Shown here piece by piece: positions 13,801-25,800 of a DNA stretch of 64,000 nt. Numbering within the stretch: the first letter of the stretch is position 1; the number at the start of each line of letters is the position of its first letter. Under the pieces are notes generated by a model that had not been told where the DNA came from, searched no databases, and saw nothing but the letters and a program-made list of their open reading frames with translations. Source of the DNA: Lytechinus pictus. Its lineage: Eukaryota; Echinodermata; Echinoidea; Temnopleuroida; Toxopneustidae. Made by a program: the position numbers and the translations under genes. The stretch spans positions 19,185,501-19,249,500 of the forward strand of contig NC_087253.1 of the NCBI RefSeq assembly GCF_037042905.1, in the 5' to 3' direction.

Positions 13801-16800
13801 AAACTTGAAGACCTGATCAGCGAGAAGAAGATCGCCGCCATCCCCATGCCAAAGCACAAAGTAGGCAAGCTCATGTACAAGGTGTGCCACCACATGGCTT
13901 TCGAGGTCACCATCAACATCGCCATCATCCTCAACATCGTCCCCATCATCATGGAGTTCATCATCCAGGATGAGTTGGATGCGCCCGCCCCCACGGCGGC
14001 GCCCGGGGCAACCGTGAGCTCGGAGCCGACCACCTTTGAGAAGATCGACGAAGCCCTCAGGATCTCAAACTTTGTCTTCTTTTGCATCTACGCCATAGAA
14101 GCTTTGGTCAAAGTGAGTCTTTAGCCACTATAGGAAACACATGAGGGCGACATTCAATTTCGTCCTCACGACAACTCAAATCGCCCCTAAAATGTCCCCT
14201 AAATGCATGCTTTGGGGCCATATTCTTTCCAGAGTTGCCCTAAGATCTGTCACAAACACCTTTTGATGCATAATTCCTTGTCGCCCCCAAGGAATGAGTA
14301 GCCCTTAAAATGAATGACATAACCCTTAAAATTCCGCAATCGCCCCAATGTAGAGAAAAACAGTCCCTAAAAATGAAAATAATTTCATACGCTGGTCCCA
14401 TAGGCCTGTATTATGAACACGGGTTTAATTTAAACTCGTGTTTATTAAACTACAGATAGTCAATCATTACAGCTAGATTTAATTTGTCAGCTTATTTGAT
14501 ACTCGGATCATTCATAACTGACTGGGAATAATTATTGAAATAATCTGTTGGTACATGAATTTATTCATGTATCCATTTATCTATCAATTCATTAACCCAT
14601 ATATTTATCAGGGTTTTCTTATGCAATTTTTCATTGAAACCTAGGTCTCGGTCGTCACTAAATTGTAAGCCACTGGAACAAGTTTGATGCGTTCATCCTT
14701 GTTATGGTTTTGGTCGATATCATCATTTCATTCATTTATTCATTCCTTCATCTATTGATTCATTAACCTGTATATTTATCAGCTTTTTTTGCATTTCTTC
14801 ATCGAAACCGATAAATTCTAGCTCTTGGTCGCCACTGCATTGTCAGCCACTGGAACAAGTTTGATGCGCTCATACTTGTCGTGGCTGTGGTCGATGTCAT
14901 CATTTCTTAAAGGAGAATGAAACCCTTGAAACCAGCTGAATCCATATCAAAGAGAAAAATCAAAGAAACATATTGTTGAAAGTTTGAGGAAGATTGAATG
15001 AATAATAAGAAAGTTATGAGCATTCGAATATTGAGATCACTAGTGCCATGTAGATCCTCCCAACGGCAATGCGACCAAGATCTGTGATATCACACACGTA
15101 CAACTCCCTCATTACTTTAGTACTTATTTCACTTATATTCTCACTTTTATAGAGTCTATCACAAGGTTAGGTGTTTTCTTTATGAGATGACAAGTACAGA
15201 GGTTTCACAACATTATATCATTGATGAATCGTTTGTCATATGATTAGAATGAGCAAAAAGAGATGTTTTGGGGTATATTTTCAGTGTCCGAATGGGAGAG
15301 TTGTACGTGTGTGACATCACAGATCTTGGTCGCATTGCCAATGGGAGGATCTCCATAGCATTAGTGATCTCGACATTCAAATGCTCATAACTCTTTTATT
15401 GCTAGTCCTATTTTACTCAAAGTTTTGTTGATCTTATTCTTTGATTTTTCTGCTTTCACAAAAGCTAACTTGCTCCAAGAGTTTCATTCTCCTTTAAATT
15501 CTCTCTTCTATTAATTCATTAACTGTACATTTATCAGCTTTTTTTGGCATTTCTTCATCGAAACCGATAGATTCTAGCTCTTGGTCGCCACTACATTTTG
15601 AGCCACTGGAACAAGTTTTGATGCGTGGCCCTGGTTGATATCATCAATATATTAATAAATTAATTTATTCATACATTCATCTATTCATTCATTAAATCAT
15701 CTGTCTATTAATCAGTTCATTAATCTGCATTAAAACCAACAGATTCTAGGTCTCGGTCCCCACTACATTGTGAGCCACTGGAACAAGTTTGATGCGTTTA
15801 ACCTTGTCTTGGCCCTGGTTGATATCAATATATTCATTAATTAAGTAATTTATTCATTAAATCATCTATATATTAATCAGTTCATTTATATGCATTAAAA
15901 CCAACAGATTCTAGGTCTCAGTCCCCACTACATTGTGAGCCACTGGAACAAGTTTGATGCGTTTATCCTTGTTATGGCTCTGGTTGATATCATCTATATA
16001 TTCATTTATTAAGTTATTTATTCATATATTCATTCATTAAATCATCTGTATATTAAAATCTGCATTAAAACCACCAGATTCTAGGTCTTGGTCCTCACTA
16101 CATTGTGAGCCACTGGAACAAGTTTGATGCGTTTATCCTTGTTGTGGCCTTGGTTGATGTCATCATTATATTGATTGATTAAGTAATTTATTCATATATT
16201 CATTCATTCATTAAATCATCTGTATATTAATCAGTTTATTAATCTGCATTAAAACCAACAGATTCTAGGTCTCGGTCCCCACTACATTGTGAGCCACTGG
16301 AACAAGTTTGATGCGTTCATCCTCGTCGTGGCCCTGGTCGACATCATCATCGCAGAGACCCTGATGGAGGGCACCGTCACCATCGCCATCAATGTCTCCA
16401 CCCTCAAGGTCGTCAAGCTATTCCGACTTCTTCGAGGCCTCAGGATGCTCAGGCTTACCAAGGTATAGCAGTGTTACTTCACTTTACTTTACTTTACAGT
16501 TGAGGTTCTTGTAACAGCAGAAAATAAAATATTCACAAAACTTACACAGAATTATAAAAGCTGTAAATAGATGATATCTGCCAGACGATTTTCAGAAAAA
16601 AATACAGAATAATGAGCTAAATCATAAAATCAAGTGTTTTGAGCATGGTGTTAGGTGTTTGGTGTTAAGTGTTAAATCAGACAAAGAGACGTAGGGTTAC
16701 CAAGATATGGTGTTTGGTGTTGACTAAATGTTCTAAAATCAATTATTGAAAGTTTGGAATTTATTGCTGGTTTGCTTTTCGCTATGAAAGAAATATTGAT

Positions 16801-19800
16801 TTTCTTCCGATGAAATTGATTACTGCAGATTTTCAGTTGATTTTTGTCTCACCTGCATAGCAGAGTGAGACTATAGGCGCCGCTTTTCCGACGGCGGCGG
16901 CGACGGCGGCGGCGACGGCGGCGACGGCGGCGTCAACACCAAATCTTAACCTGAGGTTAAGTTTTTGAAATGACAGCATAACTTAGAAAATATATGGACC
17001 TAGTTCATGAAACTTATACATAAGGTTAATCAAGTATCACTGAACATCCTGCATGAGTTTCACGTCACATGACCAAGGTCAAAGGTCATTTAGGGTCAAT
17101 GAACTTTGGCCGAATTGGGGGTATCTGTTGAATTACCATCATAACTTTGAAAGTTTATGGATCTTATTCATGAAACTTGGACATAATAGTAATCAAGTAT
17201 TACTGAACATCCTGTGCAAGTTTCAGGTCACATGATCAAGGTCAAAGGTCATTTAGGGTCAATGAACTTTGGCCACGTTGGGGGTATTTGTTGAATTGCC
17301 ATCATATCTCTATAAGTGTATTGGTCTAGTTCATAAAACGTGGAAATAAGAGTAACCAAGTATCACTGAACATCTTGTGCGAGTTATAGTAGTTTTCAAA
17401 ATCAGCACTGCTGCTATATTGAATCGCGTGATGCAGGTGAGACGGCCAGAGGCATTCCACTTGTTGCAAAATAACTTCCGTGCAACATCCCCTTACACTT
17501 TAGGTCCTTGGTTTAGACGAATAACAAAATTGAAATATTTTCATTGTTACATTTGGGAATCCCTATTCTGTAGGCCCTGATCCCTCGGCTTATCGCGGTG
17601 GTTAACGGACGCATCAACAAACAGCTCAGTCTTGGCTACGATGTTGGAAAGGGCTACATCATCGGCGAGGAGGAAGTCGGCAAGATCATTGATCACATGG
17701 TCGACAACAAGAAGATCCTTCGAGAACTCAAACACATCTCAGAGACAGGAAGACTACAGGTGGTCAAGGAATTAGGTATGGTTGACTAGTTTATATTTAC
17801 TTGGCCTACAAGCTAAATAGCAATTAGTCAAAATGGTTTGTAGACAACTGGTTTGAGGAAATAAGATTAGACCATGTGGGATGAGACCCAATGGAAAGTA
17901 GACAAAGTTGGATCAAGTGGCTATTAAGTGGAAGCGCCGTGGTGTAGCGGTTCTGACTCTCGCCTTGTAATCAGAGGGTCGTGTGTTCGAATCCCACCAT
18001 GGCCTAGCGTCCTTTGGCAAGGCGTCAATCCACAATTTGCCACTCTCCACCCAGGTGTTAAATGGGTATCCGGTAGGATGCGAAAAGCCTATGTGGTATG
18101 CCTAGCAATTGAGTCTTGGAACTCTTGTTGGAATGCTCCCCAGGGAGTGGAGAAGGTGCATACATTGTATGCGGGCATGCAAGGATCCGATGACCGGGGT
18201 AATAATATATCTGTAAAGCGCTTAGAGACGTCGTTCCGATGTGTTAAGCGCTATATAAATGCAGATTATTTTTATTATTATTAAACAGCTTGTTTGTTAT
18301 ACTCCCTCCTATAGTTAATAACATTTCTTGTCTGAAAAATGCACATGCAGGTTTGGTGGAAATACACTCATTTCAGTTTCCTCTACTAAACTTATGGTCT
18401 GAGTCTTTGTTCGAGAAAGTTGTGGATCCGATTTGCATTTTTTATTTTTATTCAAGTGTCTTCTACTGGAATGTGTCATTTAATATCCACCAGGTCTTCT
18501 ACAGAGAGATCACCCTGGCATTGCCGTCTCAGTCAAGACCCGTCAGGCAATCCGCACCGTTCTCAACCACTCTCGTGAGACCATCCATGAACTACAGGGG
18601 GCAGGCTTGCTGGATGAGACTGAAGCTCACAAACTGGAGAAGGTTAGCGACTGATATGTTGTTTTCATGTGGTCTTTTCTATCAAAACCCCATTGACAGA
18701 TATTATTTCTGCTCTCCGACTATTTAAAAACATAATGTGATTTCTTAAAAGAAACCTTTTGCCTTTCTTATATATTTACATACTTTGACATCCGTTAAAG
18801 CTTATGACAATACTTATAACATTTTGAGGATTCAATTTTAAAATGCATTATACTGTAGAATATGCTTAGAGTAAAGTGGGTCATATTCTAAACCAAATCC
18901 TTGTTATTAGTAGAGTAAGATTAAACATAAATACCAGTTCTTTGATATCAGTTCAAACAGAACCCAATAAAATGACTACCCAAGTGTCTGTATGTAATGA
19001 TTCTGGAAGAAAATATGATTGTTGAGAAATAGATAAATATACATGGCATTCCAGTTGTCAGGTCTTTTTCCAAGCAATAATAAAACACTTCCCCATGATC
19101 TGCAGTGTTGTCAATTCCAACTTATATTTTTATGATTTCACAGAGTTTGGTTTCTGAAAATAAACAAGATCTAGCTCTACGATGACGTGGTGACAATTAA
19201 CCTTGATTTGAACAACTTTCTCATGAAATCATTGTTTGTAGCAACTACAAGTACTTAGCTTTAACAAAGAAAAGTGGTAACACTATCAGAATTGGAACTT
19301 ATTATTGAATTTCCTGTTCAAATATCTCATTTTTGACAAATCAAAATCCAGACCGTTGAGATCAAGATGAAGAGATTGATGAACGCTCCTTCCAGTATTC
19401 CTCCACCCCCTCCCGAGAACCTCCTGAAGAACGTATCGTGGCTAGCTGGAGATGAGAAACTCATCAATTTTATCAAGGTGAGATATGGGCCCTGTTTCAT
19501 AAAACCCTCTTTGATTGGTTCTCGCTGACAAAATTGCTGTTAGCCAATCAACTGCAGGGAATTTTGTTGTATGCATGTATTCTCTTTGGTGCCCCCAATT
19601 TGCTTTCTCTGGCTTCTTTCATTCTGTGTTTCTACAAAATCTTGTTTTGCCTGTCTTTTAATGGTTAAACAAAGATATTGGATTGACTTGATTTAAGTTA
19701 AATATCATTGCTTCATTAAACTTTCAGAATAATAGAGAAAAAAAGCCAACATATAACTTTGATATTGCTTTATCAAGCAAAACAGAAATACATTGATCAA

Positions 19801-22800
19801 CATTGCGCTGCCCTCAACCCAGGTGAAAGGATCAAGTACCTGGCAGGATTAATTCCTTTAATGCAAAAAGCAGCAGAAAAAGCAGCTGGAGCTAAAGCCA
19901 GGGTGATATATAAATGTAGTACAGTATTGAATAGGCAACCAGATAATGAACGCTTTACCAATGCTATATGTTATTCTGTCTTAAACCAGGCCCGTGCCAG
20001 CCTTCTTCACTTCGACTATGGTGAGGTGATCGTGAGAGAGGGTGACGAATCGGACTGTCTCTTCCTTATTGTATCGGGACTTGTTAAGGTAAGTAGAAAA
20101 CAAAATTGGCAAAAAATATTTTGCTATGTCCGCTCCCCTCTCAAAAGCCTGCTTTTCGTGGGGTGCACAAATGTTTAAATGACAAAGAATGGCAAAGTCC
20201 AACATTTGCATTTTAATGTGTGCGAAACGTCTGTTAAAGGTGCATGTGGAAGCTAAATTGTTCGCAGGAGTTTCTTCTTGTTATGGAGTATATTTTAAAA
20301 TATCAAAAACTCGAATTTAATTATCTCTCCCTCATTCCCCTTTGCTCTGTATTAATTCTTATCTATTTTCATATTAATATATACCCTAATTGTCTTGTTC
20401 TCTTTCTCTCTGTCTCTTCCTGACATTGCTTCTCTTACACACATTTCTCCTCAGGACAATGTTTTCTCTCAAGTGCTGCTAGCATCAGCCAAAATATGAC
20501 CGTTTTATGCTTTATGAAACACCCACCTGATCTAGATATATGATAACATAGTGATAATTAACCATAATTTGATAAATTTTCTCATGAAGTAATTGTTTGC
20601 TGCAACTACTTTCTTTTACCTTTTTGTTAAAAGGGGAATCCTACCCAAATAAAAACTTGTTTATGTAAGGAAAAGAAAAATCACACAAGGTGATAGGTGA
20701 AAGTTTGAACAATATTGGACAAACAACAAGAAAGTTATGAATTTTTAAAAGTTGTAAATATTGGTAATCACTATACCAATGGAGACTTCAAATTGGCCGC
20801 ATGTGTGATGTCATAGTGATGTAAGGCAAGGACTACTCTTCCATGTACTCCAATACATATTCTGGCTAAAATGTCATTTTTCCCAAAAGTTTTATTTCAA
20901 ATTATATTTTTCTTTCATGAGGACATAAACAATATACTACTTGGGTTATATTTAGATTACTGCCCCAGGGGAATGGGTACTTAGAAGAAAACTACAAATC
21001 CCTGATAATTAAGTACATGGCCTATGGGAAAGTTGTCCTTGCCCCTAGCCATAATTTACTTACCCAGTTGCCAATTTGAAATCTACATAGTATTAGTGAT
21101 CTCAATTTTAAAGCAGCTGTAACTTTCTTATTGCTTGTCCGATTTCTTTCAAACTTTCATCATTCTGTTAAATTTTTTTCTTCTTCCAAACACAACATTT
21201 TATGGCCAAGGCTGGATTCCCCTTTAACATTTTTCTCCTTGACCTATCACCCTCGTAAATTTCCTTTCACTGTTTCTTTCTTTATTTCTTTCTTTCTTTC
21301 AATTCCTTCTTTCTGTATTTCTTTCTTTCTTTCTTTCTTTCAGCTGTATGGCTGTAGCGCATTCTTGGACCATGACAACCCCCCAGTCACTACGGGTTCT
21401 GATGACAATGAGGTCTTTGAGGATTACCTTACCGTAGGTAACGTCATAGGTGAGATGGGTGTCCTCACCAAGAAGCCTCGCAATGCAACCGTCGTCTGTG
21501 AAACAACTGTACAGGTATGTATGATAATAATAATTATAATCATAATTGGACCTATCTAGCCCTTTTTCCAGAGGATATAAAAGTATGTGCTATTATACAG
21601 GTATATATTATATAACGATAATTATTGGATTTATGTATTGCCTTTTCCAGAGGATGCAAAATTTAAGTGCTGTGTTAGTCATAATAATAATAAAAATATT
21701 CCAGTTGCCAAAAGCATTTAATATATTGGAACAATGTATCTTAGCACTTTGCAGATATATCAATACTGGGGGTATGGAATTCTCGCTTGTTTGCTCTCAA
21801 TGTATGTATTTTCTCTACTCCCCTCACATCAAGCATGCTAAATTTATTATATTGATGTGTTTACAGATGCTTTTTGAATAGGTCAAGTGAAGTAATGTTC
21901 CGTAGAGAATTAATGGCTTTATATTAAATGAAATTGAAGCCCGTCTTTTTGCTGGATTTGTGAATGACTTAAGAAGGAATAGTTGAACAGAACACGGAGA
22001 GTATGTTGTTCTTTGTTGTTAAGAGTGAAGAGATGTGAGAAAGAAGTTCAATACATGATACATTTAAAGGTGAGACATGGGCTACTGAATTTGCCTCCAG
22101 ACGATGATGTAGATCTTGAGCACTGTTATACATATAGTGCGTGCTAAGAAGTTCAATATACCATAATATAAGTGTCCATAGATTTCAAATTTCTCGCTTA
22201 CATTTATATTTCAACAAGGCCGCGGGCCGAGTTGAAATATAAATGCACAAGAGATTTCAAAATTTATGTATATGAATGATATTGTATATTGAACGACAAT
22301 AAGCATGTACTATGTGTTATATAAGATAGGAACACTTTGTCGTGTTTACATTGCAGGGACCCCTTAGCACATACTTTCGCCTATTGCATGCGCGTAGAAA
22401 CGCCCTTAGTTGCGCGCACAAGGGCATTGCGCAAGGGCGTTTCTGCACCGATATGGGGTGCGCGGAAGTGTGGTGCTAAGGGCGTTCCTGCACCGACACA
22501 ATGACTTCTGACTTGAAATCGTATCAAAATATATCACCCTATGAGCTTTTGTACACAAGCTACCATGCAGAAATTGCTGGTATATGCCACGATCGTGGCC
22601 ATATACCAGATTACGTAATTACAAGTAGAGCTTAGTTGACCAATCAGAAGCCTTCTGTCATACAACCCATCTTATATATAAAACTAGGATATCATCATGA
22701 TCATTAAAGTACAATTAGACCAAGCAGCAATTCATCTATCAGTCTGTGACTCTCTTTTCATAGGTTTATTTCATCACTGCGGACGACATGAATATGGCTA

Positions 22801-25800
22801 TTGATACATTCACTCTCTACCCATCCTTGGAGTACCGTCTTTGGCGCGTGGTGTCTATTAGAATTGCCACCCCACTCATCATGGAGCAGATGGCTTATCA
22901 GGTATGCAGTGAAATACAAAATATTGTAAATTTTTTTTCATTCAAGAAGAATATGAAGGATTTATTTATCTCCAAAATACTGTAAATTATGTTTTTTTTC
23001 ATAATTCAGTTTTAATTGATAAAATAATTATACAACAACAATAGAGAAAAAAATTTCATGGAATATCACACATAGCATTACAATATAAAAAAAAATTGAA
23101 TAAAAAAGAAAAAAAGGAATAAAGGAGCGACATGAATTTCGTCACAAAAAATATTATAATCTAATTATAATTAATGGCTCAGAATAGGATATTAGAAATA
23201 TTAGATGAATAAGAGCCAATATTAGTATCTGGCTCACCCATGAAAAAAATGGCTTGTCAGGTATGCAATGATTATATCCCCCGAGTCAGAGCCAATATTG
23301 CACAAAGCAAAGATAAGTGCAATATTTGCCATAGCGGGTAGAGTACATTCAAACCTTTCTTAGCGGAAAACCTGTCTATATAGCCAACTTCTCCACATTG
23401 GCCACCATTTTTGTTTCCCTTCACTCTTAATCAGATCAAACAATGCAAGGAGATGGTGACTTTTATCATATGAAAATAAATCCATTTCATCATATTATAA
23501 AACAAATAATCCACCAAACTTAGTTTGGCGTTAACAAGTTATCTACCCTTTGTGATGTTGGAACAGTCAAAATCCATTCCTTTATCTAAATGATTTATTT
23601 ATCAAACAAGAATCCATGTCATAAATAAAATAATGCACTCTACTCAGTCCATCATCAGTAGTTTATCTGATCTCTGTAACTTTCAAACAGTCAAAAGCCA
23701 TAAGTTACGAAAGTACCATCAGTTGGAAAATCCATGTTAATACCCTTGCATTACTTCAGATCAATTAATGCCCTCATTTGATTGCATAGTTTGTTACTAA
23801 TGACCAATGAGCTGGTCTTGCCATTAACTATTTTTCACACCGGGTTAGAATCAGGAAAAAGTGACATTATCTAGTATCCTATGTAACTTTGAAACTGTCC
23901 AAAAACCCACTCTGTGTTGCATTGAGGGTTCAAACCGTTCTAAAGTTTCCATAAGGCAGAAAGTCCTTATTAATGCCCCTGTATGAAACAAGGGCAATTT
24001 TTTGGTACTAACGACCAATAAGCTCATCTTTCCATTAATTACCGTTTCATACCGGGCTGACATAACATCTGGATCATAGCAAACTTGTTTATTCTAATGC
24101 CTTGGCAAAATGATGTTTTTTAAGGATGTGGATCCTCATTATTTGATCTCAAAACCATGACAGGTCAATAGAATTAGGCAATAGTACCAGTATTGGTCAT
24201 GTGATAAATTCCAGCCAATCATTATAATAATTATCGTTTCACACAGGGCTGGACTCAGGAAAAAGTGAAATTACATCTGGAACGTGGCTACCTGGTTGAT
24301 CTCGCAGAGTATCGTTATCAATTCAATATCGATGCATCCATGGACGATATCATACTTATCAATGTAAGCTATTCCATTTCTTGTAAATTAATAATGGTTT
24401 GGATATTCTGATATCATATAGTTATCAAGTGAATGCAAGCTATATTATGTCTTGTATTGGATAATGGTGTGGATAATCTGGTTTCATACTGAACATTCTA
24501 ACGCCTAGGGTTGGAAGTGTGAAATTGAATACAAGAAACAGAATTCTGTTTCTTGTAAGGGGCAAGGGGTGGTTGCCCCCCCCCCCCGAAATTTTGAAAA
24601 CCTACATTTTTTCTTCTGAAAATGTTCATGAAATTCACTGAAAGTGTGCATGAAATCCTTTGATTTCAAAAATGCCAAAGTGCCCACAAGAGAAGCTCGC
24701 TCGCTCGCTTTCCCCACCTCAATTGCTTTCTAGTTTCTTTGAAAATTTTTTACGTTATGCCCCCCCCCCCCCCGAGGAAAAATAAAAAAATTTGTGTACG
24801 GCCATGAAGTTATTAATGTTTATATGCAAGCAACCAGAAGACTGAAGGCTTCAGGTCATCTCCAAGGGACCTTGTAGTGAAAATGAGAGCCTTTCCAAAG
24901 GGCTTTTGTGCACCAAGAGGGAAAAGAACCGGGGTCACCGGATTGCAAAACTATGGCTCTACTGACTGAGCTAACGCACCTTGGAATATCATTAAGGGTG
25001 TGGATTTATAGAGAGCACACACTTTCTAAAGATGCTCATTTTGCTTGCCCATAGCTAGTTCTCTTGTTCAAAAAGAATAATATATATACATGTGGGGATC
25101 CCAAACTTGTTCACAATTGATTGCGAAGTTCTTGCAATGCCATATTGGATTTATTTGTTACTTTCTATTGTATATTGTAGGGCAAGGCATACAACGCTCA
25201 CACACGCGAAGAAATCCAAAGTCCATGTCTCATCCCTCGCTCGGTTCACAAGCTGACGTTCCAGTACAATGCTGAGGAAGAGCCACGCCTTTTCGTGGTG
25301 CGGAACGATGAATACAACGGACCGGTCATGGACGGGAGGCTAGATATAGACAGCAAAGGGTCTCTGGTAAGTATGTTATTATTGAAAGTTTGGAATAAAA
25401 AATACTCTTACTTGTACTTTTCCTTCCTCTGAAGTGTGGAGTTCAGTGGAATGCCACAATTAGGTGAGATTATGATGCTTCTGTAGTTAGTCCACCTTTC
25501 CCGTCAATGTTTGCCAGACGTGGTGAATTTTTAAAATATACCACAGACAGAGACGACACATAGAGGAGGAAGAGAAAGGCACTATAAAAGAGGGAAAAGG
25601 ATGGAGGTAAAAAAGATCAGAGGGTTAACATCCTGAGTCAGTCAGTCGGCAAGCCCTGAAAAAGTAGCTTCTTTTATCCAAGTGATATTCATGACTAGAG
25701 GGTTTTTGCATTGTTAATGAGCTTGGTGCGGAAACACCTCTTTTTATTCGGCCATTGCTGCTCTAAATATTGACCAAATTTCATGCAACAAAAGTTGTTA

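Noticed and set aside
14815-14906. Exon 12 copy 2 as a mutually exclusive exon
   Set aside because: The frame is open, but the acceptor AG is lost (ataa before ATT) and there is no donor, so it cannot replace exon 12.
16269-16462. Alternative acceptor of exon 12 after ATTCTAG
   Set aside because: It would shift the frame and give a stop after seven codons, and would break the GLGPHY segment.
17928-18284. 118-codon plus-strand frame as a small gene
   Set aside because: It reads through a tRNA-derived SINE with clear A and B boxes.
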